A stretch of DNA of 64,000 nucleotides from an uncultured Pleomorphomonas sp. (GTDB taxonomy: Bacteria; Pseudomonadota; Alphaproteobacteria; Rhizobiales; Pleomorphomonadaceae): contig CALMMQ010000047.1 in assembly GCA_937868725.1 (NCBI GenBank), forward strand, positions 1-64,000, given 5' to 3'. The notes under the pieces are model-generated. The model searched no databases, was not told the DNA's origin, and saw only the letters and a list, made by a program, of their open reading frames with translations. Made by a program: the position numbers and the translations under genes. Shown here one piece after another: positions 37,111 through 45,556 of this stretch (within the stretch, counting starts at the first letter, position 1; the number at the start of each line of letters is the position of its first letter).

Positions 37111-40100
37111 GGCGCGGCGGCTCCGATCTTCAGGGTCTTGATTTCAAAGGGTTTGAACGTCAGCGTCACGACGCCGTGCCGCGCGGCAAGCGGCTTGTCG
37201 CCGGCCTCGAGGAGATCGGTCTCGGCCACCGGCGAGGCGCTCGCCAGTTTGGCGGTCGCCTGACGGCCGCGCGCCTCGAACAGGCGAACGATCAGGCCAT
37301 CGCCGGCCTCGGCCGGCTTGACCGCCTCGACGACGATGCCGTCGCCCTCAAGCGTCACAGGCGGCGACAGCGCCGCGGTGGCTGGCGCGCCAGAACCGAC
37401 CAAGCGCAGCGGCATGTTGAAGTCCTCGGCCGCCGCGATCACCCGACCACCGTCGCGGGCAAAGCCGCCGTGCGGCATCACGGCGTAACGGCAGCGGTGT
37501 TCACCCTGATCGGCATCCGGCCAGGGATCGACTGGCGATTTCAGCAGCGTCAGACGCAGGCGGTTGCCACGGGCGTCGTAGCCGTACTTGCAGTCGTTGA
37601 GCAGGGCGACGCCAAAGTCGGCCTCGGAGAGATCGACCCAGCGCTGCATCGACGTCTCGAAGCGGGCGGCATCCCAGCCGGTGTTGGCGTGGGTTGGCCG
37701 GCGGACGTGGCCGAACTGGATTTCGGCCCGGCTGTCGGCGGCAGCAAGCGCCAGCGGCAGGTGCACCTTCACCAGCGTGGCGTGCTCGTGCCAGTCGATG
37801 CAGCAATCGACCTCCAGCCGGTCGGCGCCGACCGCGAGCGACAGCACCTCGACGATGCGCGAGTGCTCGTAAACCCATTCGAGACGGATGGCGGCGCGCA
37901 GCGGCCCCGTCTCCACCACCTCGGCGGCGACGAGCTCGTCGATCTCCCAGGCCTGATCCTCGAAGCTGCGGTCGATGTCCCAGGCGTCGAAGGCCGGTGG
38001 CATGTCGCGATAGGCGACGAGACGGTTGCCGACCTCGCCCGCCGGCAGCAGCTGGCGTTCGGCCTGCTTGTCGTAGAACGAGGCGATGCGGCCGCGATCG
38101 TCGAGGGTGATGCGCAGCCGGTCGTTTTCGAGACTGATGGTCGTCGCCGTCGGCGTCGGCGCGGCGGCCGGCACGGCAACGAGCGGCGCCAAGGTCAGGC
38201 CGGGCACCGGGGCGGCGGCGATGAGCCAGGCCGGGCGGCCGTCGGCACCGACGATGGGCTGCGCCTCCGGCCGTTCGGGCACGACGACGAGGCCGCCGCG
38301 CGACCGGCCCGAGGCGTTGAGCAACAGCGCGCCGCCGAAGGCCGCCAGCAAGCGGGCCTCCAGCGCCGCTGCCTCGGCGAACAGGCGGGCGAACTCGGCA
38401 TCGCTGTCGTCATAGACGGCACCGATGGACGAGCCCGGCAGGATGTCGTGGAACTGGTTGAGCAGCAGGATATCCCAGAGCGCCTCAAGTTCGGCGCGGC
38501 AGTCGGCGCCGACGAGACAGGCGAGCAGGTCGAGCTCGCGCAGGGCGATCTCGGCCCGGCGATTGTGGCGTTTGACCTTGGCAACCGAGGTCAGGGTGCC
38601 GCGGTGAAATTCGAGGTAGAGTTCGCCGACCCAGACCGGGAAGCATTCGGGGCTGGCAGCCATGCGGGCAGCCAGGCGGGCAAAATAGTCGCCGAGCGCG
38701 CCCTGCCGGACGCGTGGACTGCCGGGAATGCCGCGCTCGAAACGGCGCAGCGTCTCGATCATGGCACGCGTCGGACCGCCGCCGCCATCGCCGTGGCCAT
38801 AGATCATGAACAGCTCGGGCATGGCGGCCTTGTCGGCGTGGCGCTTGTAGGTACCGAGCACGTGCGAGGCTCTGAGATCGGCGCAATAGGTGGTCTCGAT
38901 GCCGTCGTATTCGTAGGTCTGGGTGGTGACGAAGCTGGCCGGCCGGCGCGTGCCGTCGATGCCTTCCCAGAAGAAGGTGTCGTGCGGCATGCGGTTGGTG
39001 TCGTTCCAGCTGAGCTTGTGCGTGACGAAGGTCTCGAGGCCGGCCAGCGCCATCAGCTGCGGCAGGGCAGCGGAATAGCCGAACGTGTCCGGTAGCCACA
39101 TCAGCCGGGGCCGCACGCCGAACGTCCGCTGGTGATAGTGCACGCCCTTGAGGATATGGCGGACCAGCGCCTCGCCACCGGCGATATTGACGTCCGGTTC
39201 CAGCCACAGCGCCCCTTCGATCTCGAACTGACCGCCGGCCACTTTGGCCCTGAGCCGCTCGAACAGCTCGGGGTAGTCGGTGGCCAGCCAGTCGAACAGG
39301 ACGCACTGGTTGTACATGAAGCGATAGTCGGGACACTCGTCCATCAGCTGCAATGCGGTCGCCATGGAACGGGCCATCTTGCGCCGGCTTTCCCGCGTCC
39401 GCCACAGCCAGGCAACGTCGATATGGGTGTGGCCGGCGGCGATGATGGTCGGCCGGTCGGCTGCGCCGGCGTCGTCATAAAGGCCGGCGGCGATGCCTTG
39501 CGCCGCCGCCAGGCTGGCGGCGAAACGCTCTGGCCGGCCAGGGCGGAAATCGACAGCGTCGAGCGCCGCCTCGACGTGGTTGACGATGGCCACCGCCCTG
39601 AAATCGTCGGGCTTCAGCAGGCGGGCGACGTCGAGCGGCACCTTGAGGTCGAAGTACAGCGCCTGAGCCAAGGGATCCTCGACGACGAGGGTCAGAGCAA
39701 AGCCGAGCTGGCGGCGGTTCTCGATGGTGCCAGCCTCGATGGCGATGGCATAGCGTCGCCCCGCCACCGCCGCCTCGTCGAGCAGCACGGTACGATGGTT
39801 GCCGTCAGCCCCCTGGACGAGGCGACCGTCGACAAACACCAGGCATTGCGGATCGGAGCGGCCATAAGTGTTGCCGAACGCCGCCTCGATGCGCACGTGC
39901 AGGCGCCGGCCAGAGGCCGCCGCCGGCACGATCACCTCGCCGCGAAACCAGAAATAGCCCTCCGGCTCGCCCCAGACGAGATCGGCGTCGACCGGTCGCC
40001 AGTCGGCAAGGCCGCCCGCCGACTCGATGCGTTCGTCGGGCGTGGCGCGGCGGAAGGTCAGCGGCAGATCGGCGGTGACAGGGGTGAAGATCCGGCCCGA

Positions 40101-40142
40101 CAATTCGGCGAGCAGGCGGTCGAGTTTGGCGATGCGCTTCAT
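37107..40142 (-). CDS. alpha-mannosidase, glycoside hydrolase family 38
   Basis: Large glycosidase (1011 aa) that releases alpha-linked mannose. The GH38 catalytic domain has GHTHIDVAWLWR (236-248, zinc ligands), the nucleophile Asp in WLPDTFGYSAALPQL (D352) and HGDGGGGP. An N-terminal beta-domain (~1-225) precedes it, and the long C-terminal beta-sandwich region is typical. No signal peptide is seen, so it acts in the cytoplasm on imported oligosaccharides. GGGAG 6 nt upstream supports the start. It is divergent from a LacI regulator only 59 bp away and heads a two-gene operon with the PHP hydrolase. Confidence 0.93.
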   Translation of the reverse strand: MKRIAKLDRLLAELSGRIFTPVTADLPLTFRRATPDERIESAGGLADWRPVDADLVWGEPEGYFWFRGEVIVPAAASGRRLHVRIEAAFGNTYGRSDPQCLVFVDGRLVQGADGNHRTVLLDEAAVAGRRYAIAIEAGTIENRRQLGFALTLVVEDPLAQALYFDLKVPLDVARLLKPDDFRAVAIVNHVEAALDAVDFRPGRPERFAASLAAAQGIAAGLYDDAGAADRPTIIAAGHTHIDVAWLWRTRESRRKMARSMATALQLMDECPDYRFMYNQCVLFDWLATDYPELFERLRAKVAGGQFEIEGALWLEPDVNIAGGEALVRHILKGVHYHQRTFGVRPRLMWLPDTFGYSAALPQLMALAGLETFVTHKLSWNDTNRMPHDTFFWEGIDGTRRPASFVTTQTYEYDGIETTYCADLRASHVLGTYKRHADKAAMPELFMIYGHGDGGGGPTRAMIETLRRFERGIPGSPRVRQGALGDYFARLAARMAASPECFPVWVGELYLEFHRGTLTSVAKVKRHNRRAEIALRELDLLACLVGADCRAELEALWDILLLNQFHDILPGSSIGAVYDDSDAEFARLFAEAAALEARLLAAFGGALLLNASGRSRGGLVVVPERPEAQPIVGADGRPAWLIAAAPVPGLTLAPLVAVPAAAPTPTATTISLENDRLRITLDDRGRIASFYDKQAERQLLPAGEVGNRLVAYRDMPPAFDAWDIDRSFEDQAWEIDELVAAEVVETGPLRAAIRLEWVYEHSRIVEVLSLAVGADRLEVDCCIDWHEHATLVKVHLPLALAAADSRAEIQFGHVRRPTHANTGWDAARFETSMQRWVDLSEADFGVALLNDCKYGYDARGNRLRLTLLKSPVDPWPDADQGEHRCRYAVMPHGGFARDGGRVIAAAEDFNMPLRLVGSGAPATAALSPPVTLEGDGIVVEAVKPAEAGDGLIVRLFEARGRQATAKLASASPVAETDLLEAGDKPLAARHGVVTLTFKPFEIKTLKIGAAAP

Positions 40143-40201
40143 TCGTTGCTCCCGTGGCGAATCCTACATATACCGGACGGATCGAAGAGGTGGGCACGTC
40201 G

Positions 40202-41239
40202 ATGAAGGCCGGGGTCAAGGAAATCGCCAAACAGGCTGGCGTCGCCATTTCCACTGTCAGCCACGTCCTCAACGGCACGGCGCCGCTCAGCAAGGACGTG
40301 CGCGACCGCGTGCTGCAAGCCGCCCGCCAGCTCGGCTATCTCGAACAGCGGCGGGTGCGGGCGTCGATCTCGGCGCTCACCGACGTGGTGCTGGCCATCG
40401 CCGAGGACGCGACACCGCAGATCGACACCAACATGTTCACGGTGGCGATCCTCAACAGCCTGCGCCAGGAGTGCGACCGCCGCTCCATCCGCCTCATCCC
40501 GGCCGTCGGCGTCGGACAGAAGGTCGACGTCGCCGCCGTACGCGACATTCTCAAGGCCGAAACGCCGCAAGGGCTGATCCTCTACACCGACGACCGGCCG
40601 GAACTGATCCAGGCCGTCGCCGGCCTCGGGGTACCGACGGTGCTGATCAACGGCGAAGACCCGACCATGTCGGTCGACAGCGTCGTGCCGGCCAACCGCT
40701 TCGCCGGCTTGCAGGCGACGCGTCACCTGCTCCAGCTCGGCCACCGCAACATCCTGCACATGACCTGGCACCGGCGCCAGACCATCCGCCGTCGTCTCGA
40801 AGGCTTCATGGACGCTTTCCGCGAGGTCAACCTGCCGCTGCCGGCCGACGCCATCATCGAGGCGGACAGCTTTGAGCCCGAACACGCCGAACAGCTGATC
40901 GACCGGCTGATGGCCCGCGACGGCGGCCTGCGCGGCGCCACCGCCATCTTCTGCGCCTCCGACAATCTGGCGCTCGGCACGCTGCGGGCGCTCGAACGCC
41001 ACGGCGTCGGCGTGCCTGACGACGTGTCGGTGATCGGCTTTGACGACATCATGCTGGGCGAGCTGTCGCGGCCGCCGCTGACCACCATCCATGTCCCCCT
41101 CGATCAACTGGGACCGGCGGCCCTCGGTCTCATCGAACAGCGCATCCTGGCCAACTCGCCGACACGCGCCGCCATGCGGGTGGAACTGGGCTGCCGGCTG
41201 ATCCAGCGCGCCACCGTCCGCTCGCTCAACGGCGCCTGA
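40202..41239 (+). CDS. LacI family transcriptional regulator
   Basis: Sugar-responsive repressor (345 aa). The N-terminal LacI helix-turn-helix is clear (VKEIAKQAGVAISTVSHVLNG, then RVLQAARQLGY), followed by a periplasmic-binding-protein-like effector domain ending with VIGFDDIMLGELSRPPLTTIHV. The ATG at 40202 starts right at the helix-turn-helix and has GAGGTGGG upstream; an ATG at 40154 would add 16 residues. Divergent from the alpha-mannosidase gene, it probably regulates this glycan-use locus. Its 3' end overlaps the convergent GH88/105 gene by 14 bp. Confidence 0.92.
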   Translation: MKAGVKEIAKQAGVAISTVSHVLNGTAPLSKDVRDRVLQAARQLGYLEQRRVRASISALTDVVLAIAEDATPQIDTNMFTVAILNSLRQECDRRSIRLIPAVGVGQKVDVAAVRDILKAETPQGLILYTDDRPELIQAVAGLGVPTVLINGEDPTMSVDSVVPANRFAGLQATRHLLQLGHRNILHMTWHRRQTIRRRLEGFMDAFREVNLPLPADAIIEADSFEPEHAEQLIDRLMARDGGLRGATAIFCASDNLALGTLRALERHGVGVPDDVSVIGFDDIMLGELSRPPLTTIHVPLDQLGPAALGLIEQRILANSPTRAAMRVELGCRLIQRATVRSLNGA

Positions 41240-42308
41240 CGGCATCGCCGGCCCGGAGCAGCTCGACGAGCAGCAGCATGACCAGCGCCTGGCCGTAGGG
41301 CGCGGCGACGTTGCCGATGGCCTTGTAGAACTCCAGCGAATGGCCCATGGCGGTGCCGTCCGACACTTCGAGCACGATGCCATCGGCATCGATGCGCTGC
41401 AGCACGGCAGCGATGGCCCGATCGGCGGTGTCGCGATAGTCGGCCGGAATGAGGCCGCCGTCGATGCCGCGCAGGATGCCGTAAGCAAAGCCGGCGGTGG
41501 CCGACGCTTCGACCGGCGAAGTGGGGTCGACGAGCAGCGTCGTCCACATGCCGTCGGGACGCTGCAGCGCGGCAAGACTCGCGACTTGGGCGGAATAGAC
41601 GCGCTTGAGATAGCGGCGGGCCGGCTCGGGCACGTCCGGCACCAGTTCCAGCAACTCGGGAATGGCGACGGTGATCCAGGCGTTGCCCCGGCCCCAGAAG
41701 GCCTTGGCGAAATTGTGCCGGCCGTTGAACGTCCAGCCGTGATACCAGAGGCCGGTGGCCGGGTCGGAGAGATAGCGGCTGTGGACGAGGAACTGGTAGG
41801 TCGCTTCCTCGATCCAGTCGCGGCGGCCGAGCGCCCGGCCGGCGCGGGCCAGGAACAGGCCGGCCATGAACAGCGTGTCGTCCCAGAGTTCGCCGTCGTT
41901 GAGGCGCTCCTTGACGACGTGCTGAAAACCGCCGTCCTCGGTCTTGGGCAGGCTCTGCACCAGCCAGTCGGCCCAATCGGCGACCAGGGCCCGGAAGGCC
42001 GGACGATCGACGTGGTCGATGAGCATGACCAGCGGCAGCATCGGCGCCGTCGAGTTGATCTGGCGCGGCGGCAGGCCGCGACCGATCTGCCAGTCGTACC
42101 AATCGACGAGGGCGTCGATGGCGGCGGCATTGCCGGTCAGCACCGCCTGCTTGTAGAAGCCGTAGAGGCCGACGCCGACCTCCCAGTCCCATTCCTCGAA
42201 CTGGATGCGGGCGCCGCCGCCGGCCACCGTTTCGCCGATGCCCTTGAGGCGGCACAACCCGTCGGCAACTTTTCCCAGAGTGTCGGAAATCTGATCGACA
42301 GCCAGCAT
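41226..42308 (-). CDS. unsaturated glucuronyl/rhamnogalacturonyl hydrolase (GH88/GH105)
   Basis: Cytoplasmic (alpha/alpha)6 glycosidase (360 aa) that removes unsaturated uronic acid residues left by polysaccharide lyases. The LWDDTLFMAG segment (catalytic Asp about residue 143), the AFWGRGNAW motif and TAGFAYGILRGI match the YteR-like GH105 proteins. No signal peptide is seen. It follows the 846-aa unknown protein gene by 4 bp on the same strand, so they form an operon. Together with the ABC importer this points to use of pectin- or rhamnogalacturonan-type or related lyase products. Confidence 0.88.
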   Translation of the reverse strand: MLAVDQISDTLGKVADGLCRLKGIGETVAGGGARIQFEEWDWEVGVGLYGFYKQAVLTGNAAAIDALVDWYDWQIGRGLPPRQINSTAPMLPLVMLIDHVDRPAFRALVADWADWLVQSLPKTEDGGFQHVVKERLNDGELWDDTLFMAGLFLARAGRALGRRDWIEEATYQFLVHSRYLSDPATGLWYHGWTFNGRHNFAKAFWGRGNAWITVAIPELLELVPDVPEPARRYLKRVYSAQVASLAALQRPDGMWTTLLVDPTSPVEASATAGFAYGILRGIDGGLIPADYRDTADRAIAAVLQRIDADGIVLEVSDGTAMGHSLEFYKAIGNVAAPYGQALVMLLLVELLRAGDAVRRR

Positions 42309-42312
42309 GTTG

Positions 42313-44853
42313 TCACTTTCCCGAAGCGAGGAAGGGGTGAAGGGGCGAAATCTGCGGCCGGGCGCTGTGGAAGGTCAGCGTCGGCACCGGCGAGAGGTGG
42401 CGGAACGGCATCGCCTCGCCACCGAGGCTGAGCCCCGCCTGATAGTCGAGGGCCAGAACCGGCCGATCGGGCAGATCAAGCGCGAGGCGCCGCGCCGCGG
42501 CATCGAAGGTGACGGTCGCGGTGGCGAGCCGGGCGGCCAGCGCCTCGAAGTCCTGACCGACAGCGACGATCCAGCCGTTGTTCCGGCCGGGCGAACGCAC
42601 CTCGCAGCCGGCGGTCGAGCCGGTGGTGACGAGGTCGAGCCCGTTGGCGGCGTAGAGCGCCGCCGCGCCAAGGCCGGAGCGAACGAGCAGCCAATCGCCG
42701 ACCCGCCGCACCTCGTCCATGCCGTCGCGGCCATAATAGGCATGCGTCCAGCCAATCCGGTCATCACCGAGGTCGAAGACCAGCATCGACACGTCGAGCA
42801 GCTGGCCGACGCGCGGCAGCACGCCGTTGCCGGCCCAGAACGACGGCCGGTGCGAGCCGGACGGGTCTTCCTCGCCGGGGTGATTGACCCAGAGCCGGGC
42901 CAGCGGATGGCCGGACAGCTGCACGTCGACGACGTGCTGCTGATGGCCGTGGCGGCCGGTGGCGTGATCGACCACCGACGACAACTGCGCGTGGCGCGAG
43001 CGATAGACGACGAGGCGGGCGGTGTGGTCGAGCCCCTGGGTGTAGCGGGCCTCCAGCGATTGCCCCTCGCCGGGATCGGCGAAGGCCAACGCGCTCGCCG
43101 GCGGCCGGTAATCGGAAGCGGCGAGCAGCGGCGGCGCCGTGACGCCGCGATTGAGCCAACCGGAGCCGAAGGCGATGCGGACAATCGACACCAGTTCGGT
43201 GAGCGGACCGCCGAGCAGTTCCTTGTTGTAGGCCCGCCCCTGCGAGCCGCCGGGCACGCCGGCCATGGTGTGCAGCGCCACCATCTGGCAGATGCGGTCG
43301 AGTAGGCCGCTGGCGCGGGTGGCGAGCGACGCCTCGCCGAGATGATGCAGGCCGAGCAGGCCGAGAAAATCGATGGGGTAGTAGGCCGACGAGTTCCACT
43401 CGGCGAGACCTTCGACCTCGATCGAATCGAACCAGCGGCCGAGCCGCTCGGCGCCGAGACGGGCCTGCTCGGCGCCAAGCCGACCGGAACAGGTGAAGCG
43501 GTCGTCGGGATAGAGCCGGCCGGCGATGTGCTGGGCAACGTGGAAGCACAGCACGTGATTCTCGCTCCAGAACCACATGGCGTCGTTGCCCGGCTCGTCG
43601 ACCCAGTAGCGGAAGCCGAGGATGGAGGCGCGGGCGGCGGCGGCGAGGTCGGCCGGCAGCGCCTCGGCGTAGTCGGCGCAGATCCAGATCAGCGGCACGA
43701 TCCAGAAGTCGGCGCAGTCCTCGCGGTGGTCGATGTAATCGAGGGTACGCGCGACGATGCGGCGCAGCATGTCGGCGTCGACGTCGCCGCTCTTCAGCAT
43801 GGCGAGGACGCGGCCGATCAGCGGCTGACCGTTACGGGCGAAGAACCGGGACGCCTCCGCCTTGGCGGCGGCGAGGTCGGCGACCGGCGGCCGGGGCGTC
43901 AGCGAGGCGAGAAACGCCGCTTCGATATGGCGCTCGACGCGGGCGTCGCCAACGGCGAAATCGATGGATACCTGGAACATGCCGTCAGGGACCGTGCCGG
44001 CCTCGGTCACCTCGAGGCGCGTAGCGCCGGCCGGCAGGGTCAGCGTGCGGTCGACCAGGGTCCAGCGCTCGTGAACGTGGTTGCCGATGCGCACGCGCAG
44101 CGTCACGTCGACCGGCGCCGGCGCGTCGAAGGCGAGCCCGAACGGCGCGTCGACCGTCAGCCCGGCGGCCGGACGGACGCTTTCGGCCAGAGCACGCACG
44201 GCGTCGACCGTGGTGGCCGGCGCGTCGAACGGCAGGCGGGCGACGAGCGGCGCCGCGTCGAGGTACTCCAGCGCGAAGAACCAGTCGGTGTCGCGTTCAG
44301 CCAGGTCCTCGGTGAAGACGACGAGCTCGTTGCTGCCGGCCCGGAGCGGCAGACGCACCGTTTCGCTGGCCTCGCGATTACGGGTGAACGGCTCGAAACG
44401 GGCAGCCTCGTCACCATTGACGAACAGGCGCACACCGCCGCAGGTGGTGAGGCGGAAGCTAGCGAGGCGGGCGGCATCAGCCTCGAGGATAGTGGCGGCC
44501 CAGGCCGACAGGTGCGTCGGCCGATACCAGAACTCGGAAAAGTCGACCCGGCGGCTCATGGCCGGCAGGCGCAGGCGGGCAAGCGGCCAGTCGCGCGCCA
44601 GCGGCAGCGGTCGCCCGGCCATGTCGGCGCGAAAGGCCTGGCGGCAGGGCAGATCGCCGACACCGACGAAGCCGTTGACGAAGCGATAGTTCTGCGGGTC
44701 GGACGCCAGCGCCGGCGCGCCGGTGAACGGCTGTTCGACGATGTCGGACAGCGCCCAGACGTCCAGCGCTTCACCCGGCGCCACCGTCCGGGCAAAGCCG
44801 GCGGCGCCCGACGCCATCAGTGCATTCGATACGTGAAAATATTTTCTTGCCAT
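42313..44853 (-). CDS. large uncharacterised protein, probably carbohydrate-active
   Basis: An 846-aa cytoplasmic protein with no signal peptide. Residues ~1-330 look like beta-domains: a carbohydrate-binding-like region with the sequence LFVNGDEAARFEPFTRN. The middle has alternating aromatic/helical segments (FWSENHVLCFHVAQHIAGRL, LAEWNSSAYYPIDFLGLLGLHHLGE) that recall (alpha/alpha)-toroid lyases and hydrolases, and the C-terminus is beta-rich. I cannot place it in a named GH or PL family. It heads an operon with the GH88/105 gene and faces the ABC importer, so a glycan substrate is likely. The palindrome GAAAATATTTTC lies inside codons 3-7. The ATG at 44853 is preferred to an open frame starting 33 codons upstream. 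Confidence 0.72.
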   Translation of the reverse strand: MARKYFHVSNALMASGAAGFARTVAPGEALDVWALSDIVEQPFTGAPALASDPQNYRFVNGFVGVGDLPCRQAFRADMAGRPLPLARDWPLARLRLPAMSRRVDFSEFWYRPTHLSAWAATILEADAARLASFRLTTCGGVRLFVNGDEAARFEPFTRNREASETVRLPLRAGSNELVVFTEDLAERDTDWFFALEYLDAAPLVARLPFDAPATTVDAVRALAESVRPAAGLTVDAPFGLAFDAPAPVDVTLRVRIGNHVHERWTLVDRTLTLPAGATRLEVTEAGTVPDGMFQVSIDFAVGDARVERHIEAAFLASLTPRPPVADLAAAKAEASRFFARNGQPLIGRVLAMLKSGDVDADMLRRIVARTLDYIDHREDCADFWIVPLIWICADYAEALPADLAAAARASILGFRYWVDEPGNDAMWFWSENHVLCFHVAQHIAGRLYPDDRFTCSGRLGAEQARLGAERLGRWFDSIEVEGLAEWNSSAYYPIDFLGLLGLHHLGEASLATRASGLLDRICQMVALHTMAGVPGGSQGRAYNKELLGGPLTELVSIVRIAFGSGWLNRGVTAPPLLAASDYRPPASALAFADPGEGQSLEARYTQGLDHTARLVVYRSRHAQLSSVVDHATGRHGHQQHVVDVQLSGHPLARLWVNHPGEEDPSGSHRPSFWAGNGVLPRVGQLLDVSMLVFDLGDDRIGWTHAYYGRDGMDEVRRVGDWLLVRSGLGAAALYAANGLDLVTTGSTAGCEVRSPGRNNGWIVAVGQDFEALAARLATATVTFDAAARRLALDLPDRPVLALDYQAGLSLGGEAMPFRHLSPVPTLTFHSARPQISPLHPFLASGK
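44835..44846. promoter_or_regulatory. 12-bp palindrome GAAAATATTTTC, site 1
   Basis: A perfect palindrome inside the first codons of the 846-aa protein gene (encoding RKYFH). Site 2 is identical and lies 141 bp away. The pair suits a repressor acting by looping or roadblock. Confidence 0.55.
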
Positions 44854-44975
44854 GGTGCCTTTTCGCCTGCAAGCGCCGAAGCATCCGATCCTCGCAGCAG
44901 GAATCGATCCAAACCGTCCGGCTGTCAAGCCTGTCGAAAGCGCGGCCGTCATATTGCCTTAGGATGACTGTTTTA

Positions 44976-44987
44976 GAAAATATTTTC
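44976..44987. promoter_or_regulatory. 12-bp palindrome GAAAATATTTTC, site 2
   Basis: Exact second copy, 122 bp upstream of the minus-strand start at 44853, in the divergent promoter region. Confidence 0.6.
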
Positions 44988-45251
44988 ATTGGCCTTCAAG
45001 CACATTTATGCGGACGGCGACGCTCGTCTTTTCCGCCGTCAGCGCGACCAGATACAGACGCCGGTCCAAAAGCACCTCATTGTTTCTACGTCGTTTTTTG
45101 TGAGATTCACCGCAACCGCCGCACTGCGGGCGACATGATCAGCCTATCGCCGCCGCCGTCTACATCGATTAAGGCCGGGAATGCTGCCCGGCGCATCACG
45201 GATACAAGCGGACAAATGCCCGCATAGACCAACGTCTATGCTGACGCATAT

Positions 45252-45263
45252 AAAAATCTTTTC
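45252..45263. promoter_or_regulatory. operator-like site 3 (AAAAATCTTTTC)
   Basis: Ten of twelve bases match the palindrome of sites 1 and 2, and the flanks (TAT...CAT) are also shared with site 4. It lies about 300 bp upstream of the substrate-binding protein gene. Confidence 0.45.
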
Positions 45264-45371
45264 ATATTGCACCATAGTCCGGACCGCCACATACTCCCGC
45301 CATCGACTAGACATGGACGATCAAGCCGAGCGCGTCGAAACGCGCCATCGCCAGAGGCCGGGAAACATCAT

Positions 45372-45383
45372 AAAAATGTTTTC
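45372..45383. promoter_or_regulatory. operator-like site 4 (AAAAATGTTTTC)
   Basis: Ten of twelve bases match sites 1 and 2. It is 120 bp from site 3 and about 174 bp upstream of the substrate-binding protein start. Confidence 0.45.
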
Positions 45384-45556
45384 ATTAATGGCCCGATGTG
45401 CGAGCTGGGAAGATGTACAGGTCCGATCCGTCTTCCGGGTGGGAGTGCCCCGGAGGAGGCGCGTTCGGTCATCGTGGCGCTCGACCCGGCAACGGAGCGG
45501 GCGGCTCGTGACTAGGTGAGAGGTTTCTCTACAACAGTCGAGAGAGGAGAACAGTC

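Larger units (their letters stand above)
44854..45556. other. 703-bp divergent regulatory region
   Basis: This gap between the glycan-enzyme operon (minus) and the ABC importer operon (plus) is AT-richer than its surroundings. Open frames in it have no ribosome sites or recognisable protein character. It holds operator-like sites 2-4 and, by position, both promoters. No RNA gene is recognised. Confidence 0.55.
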
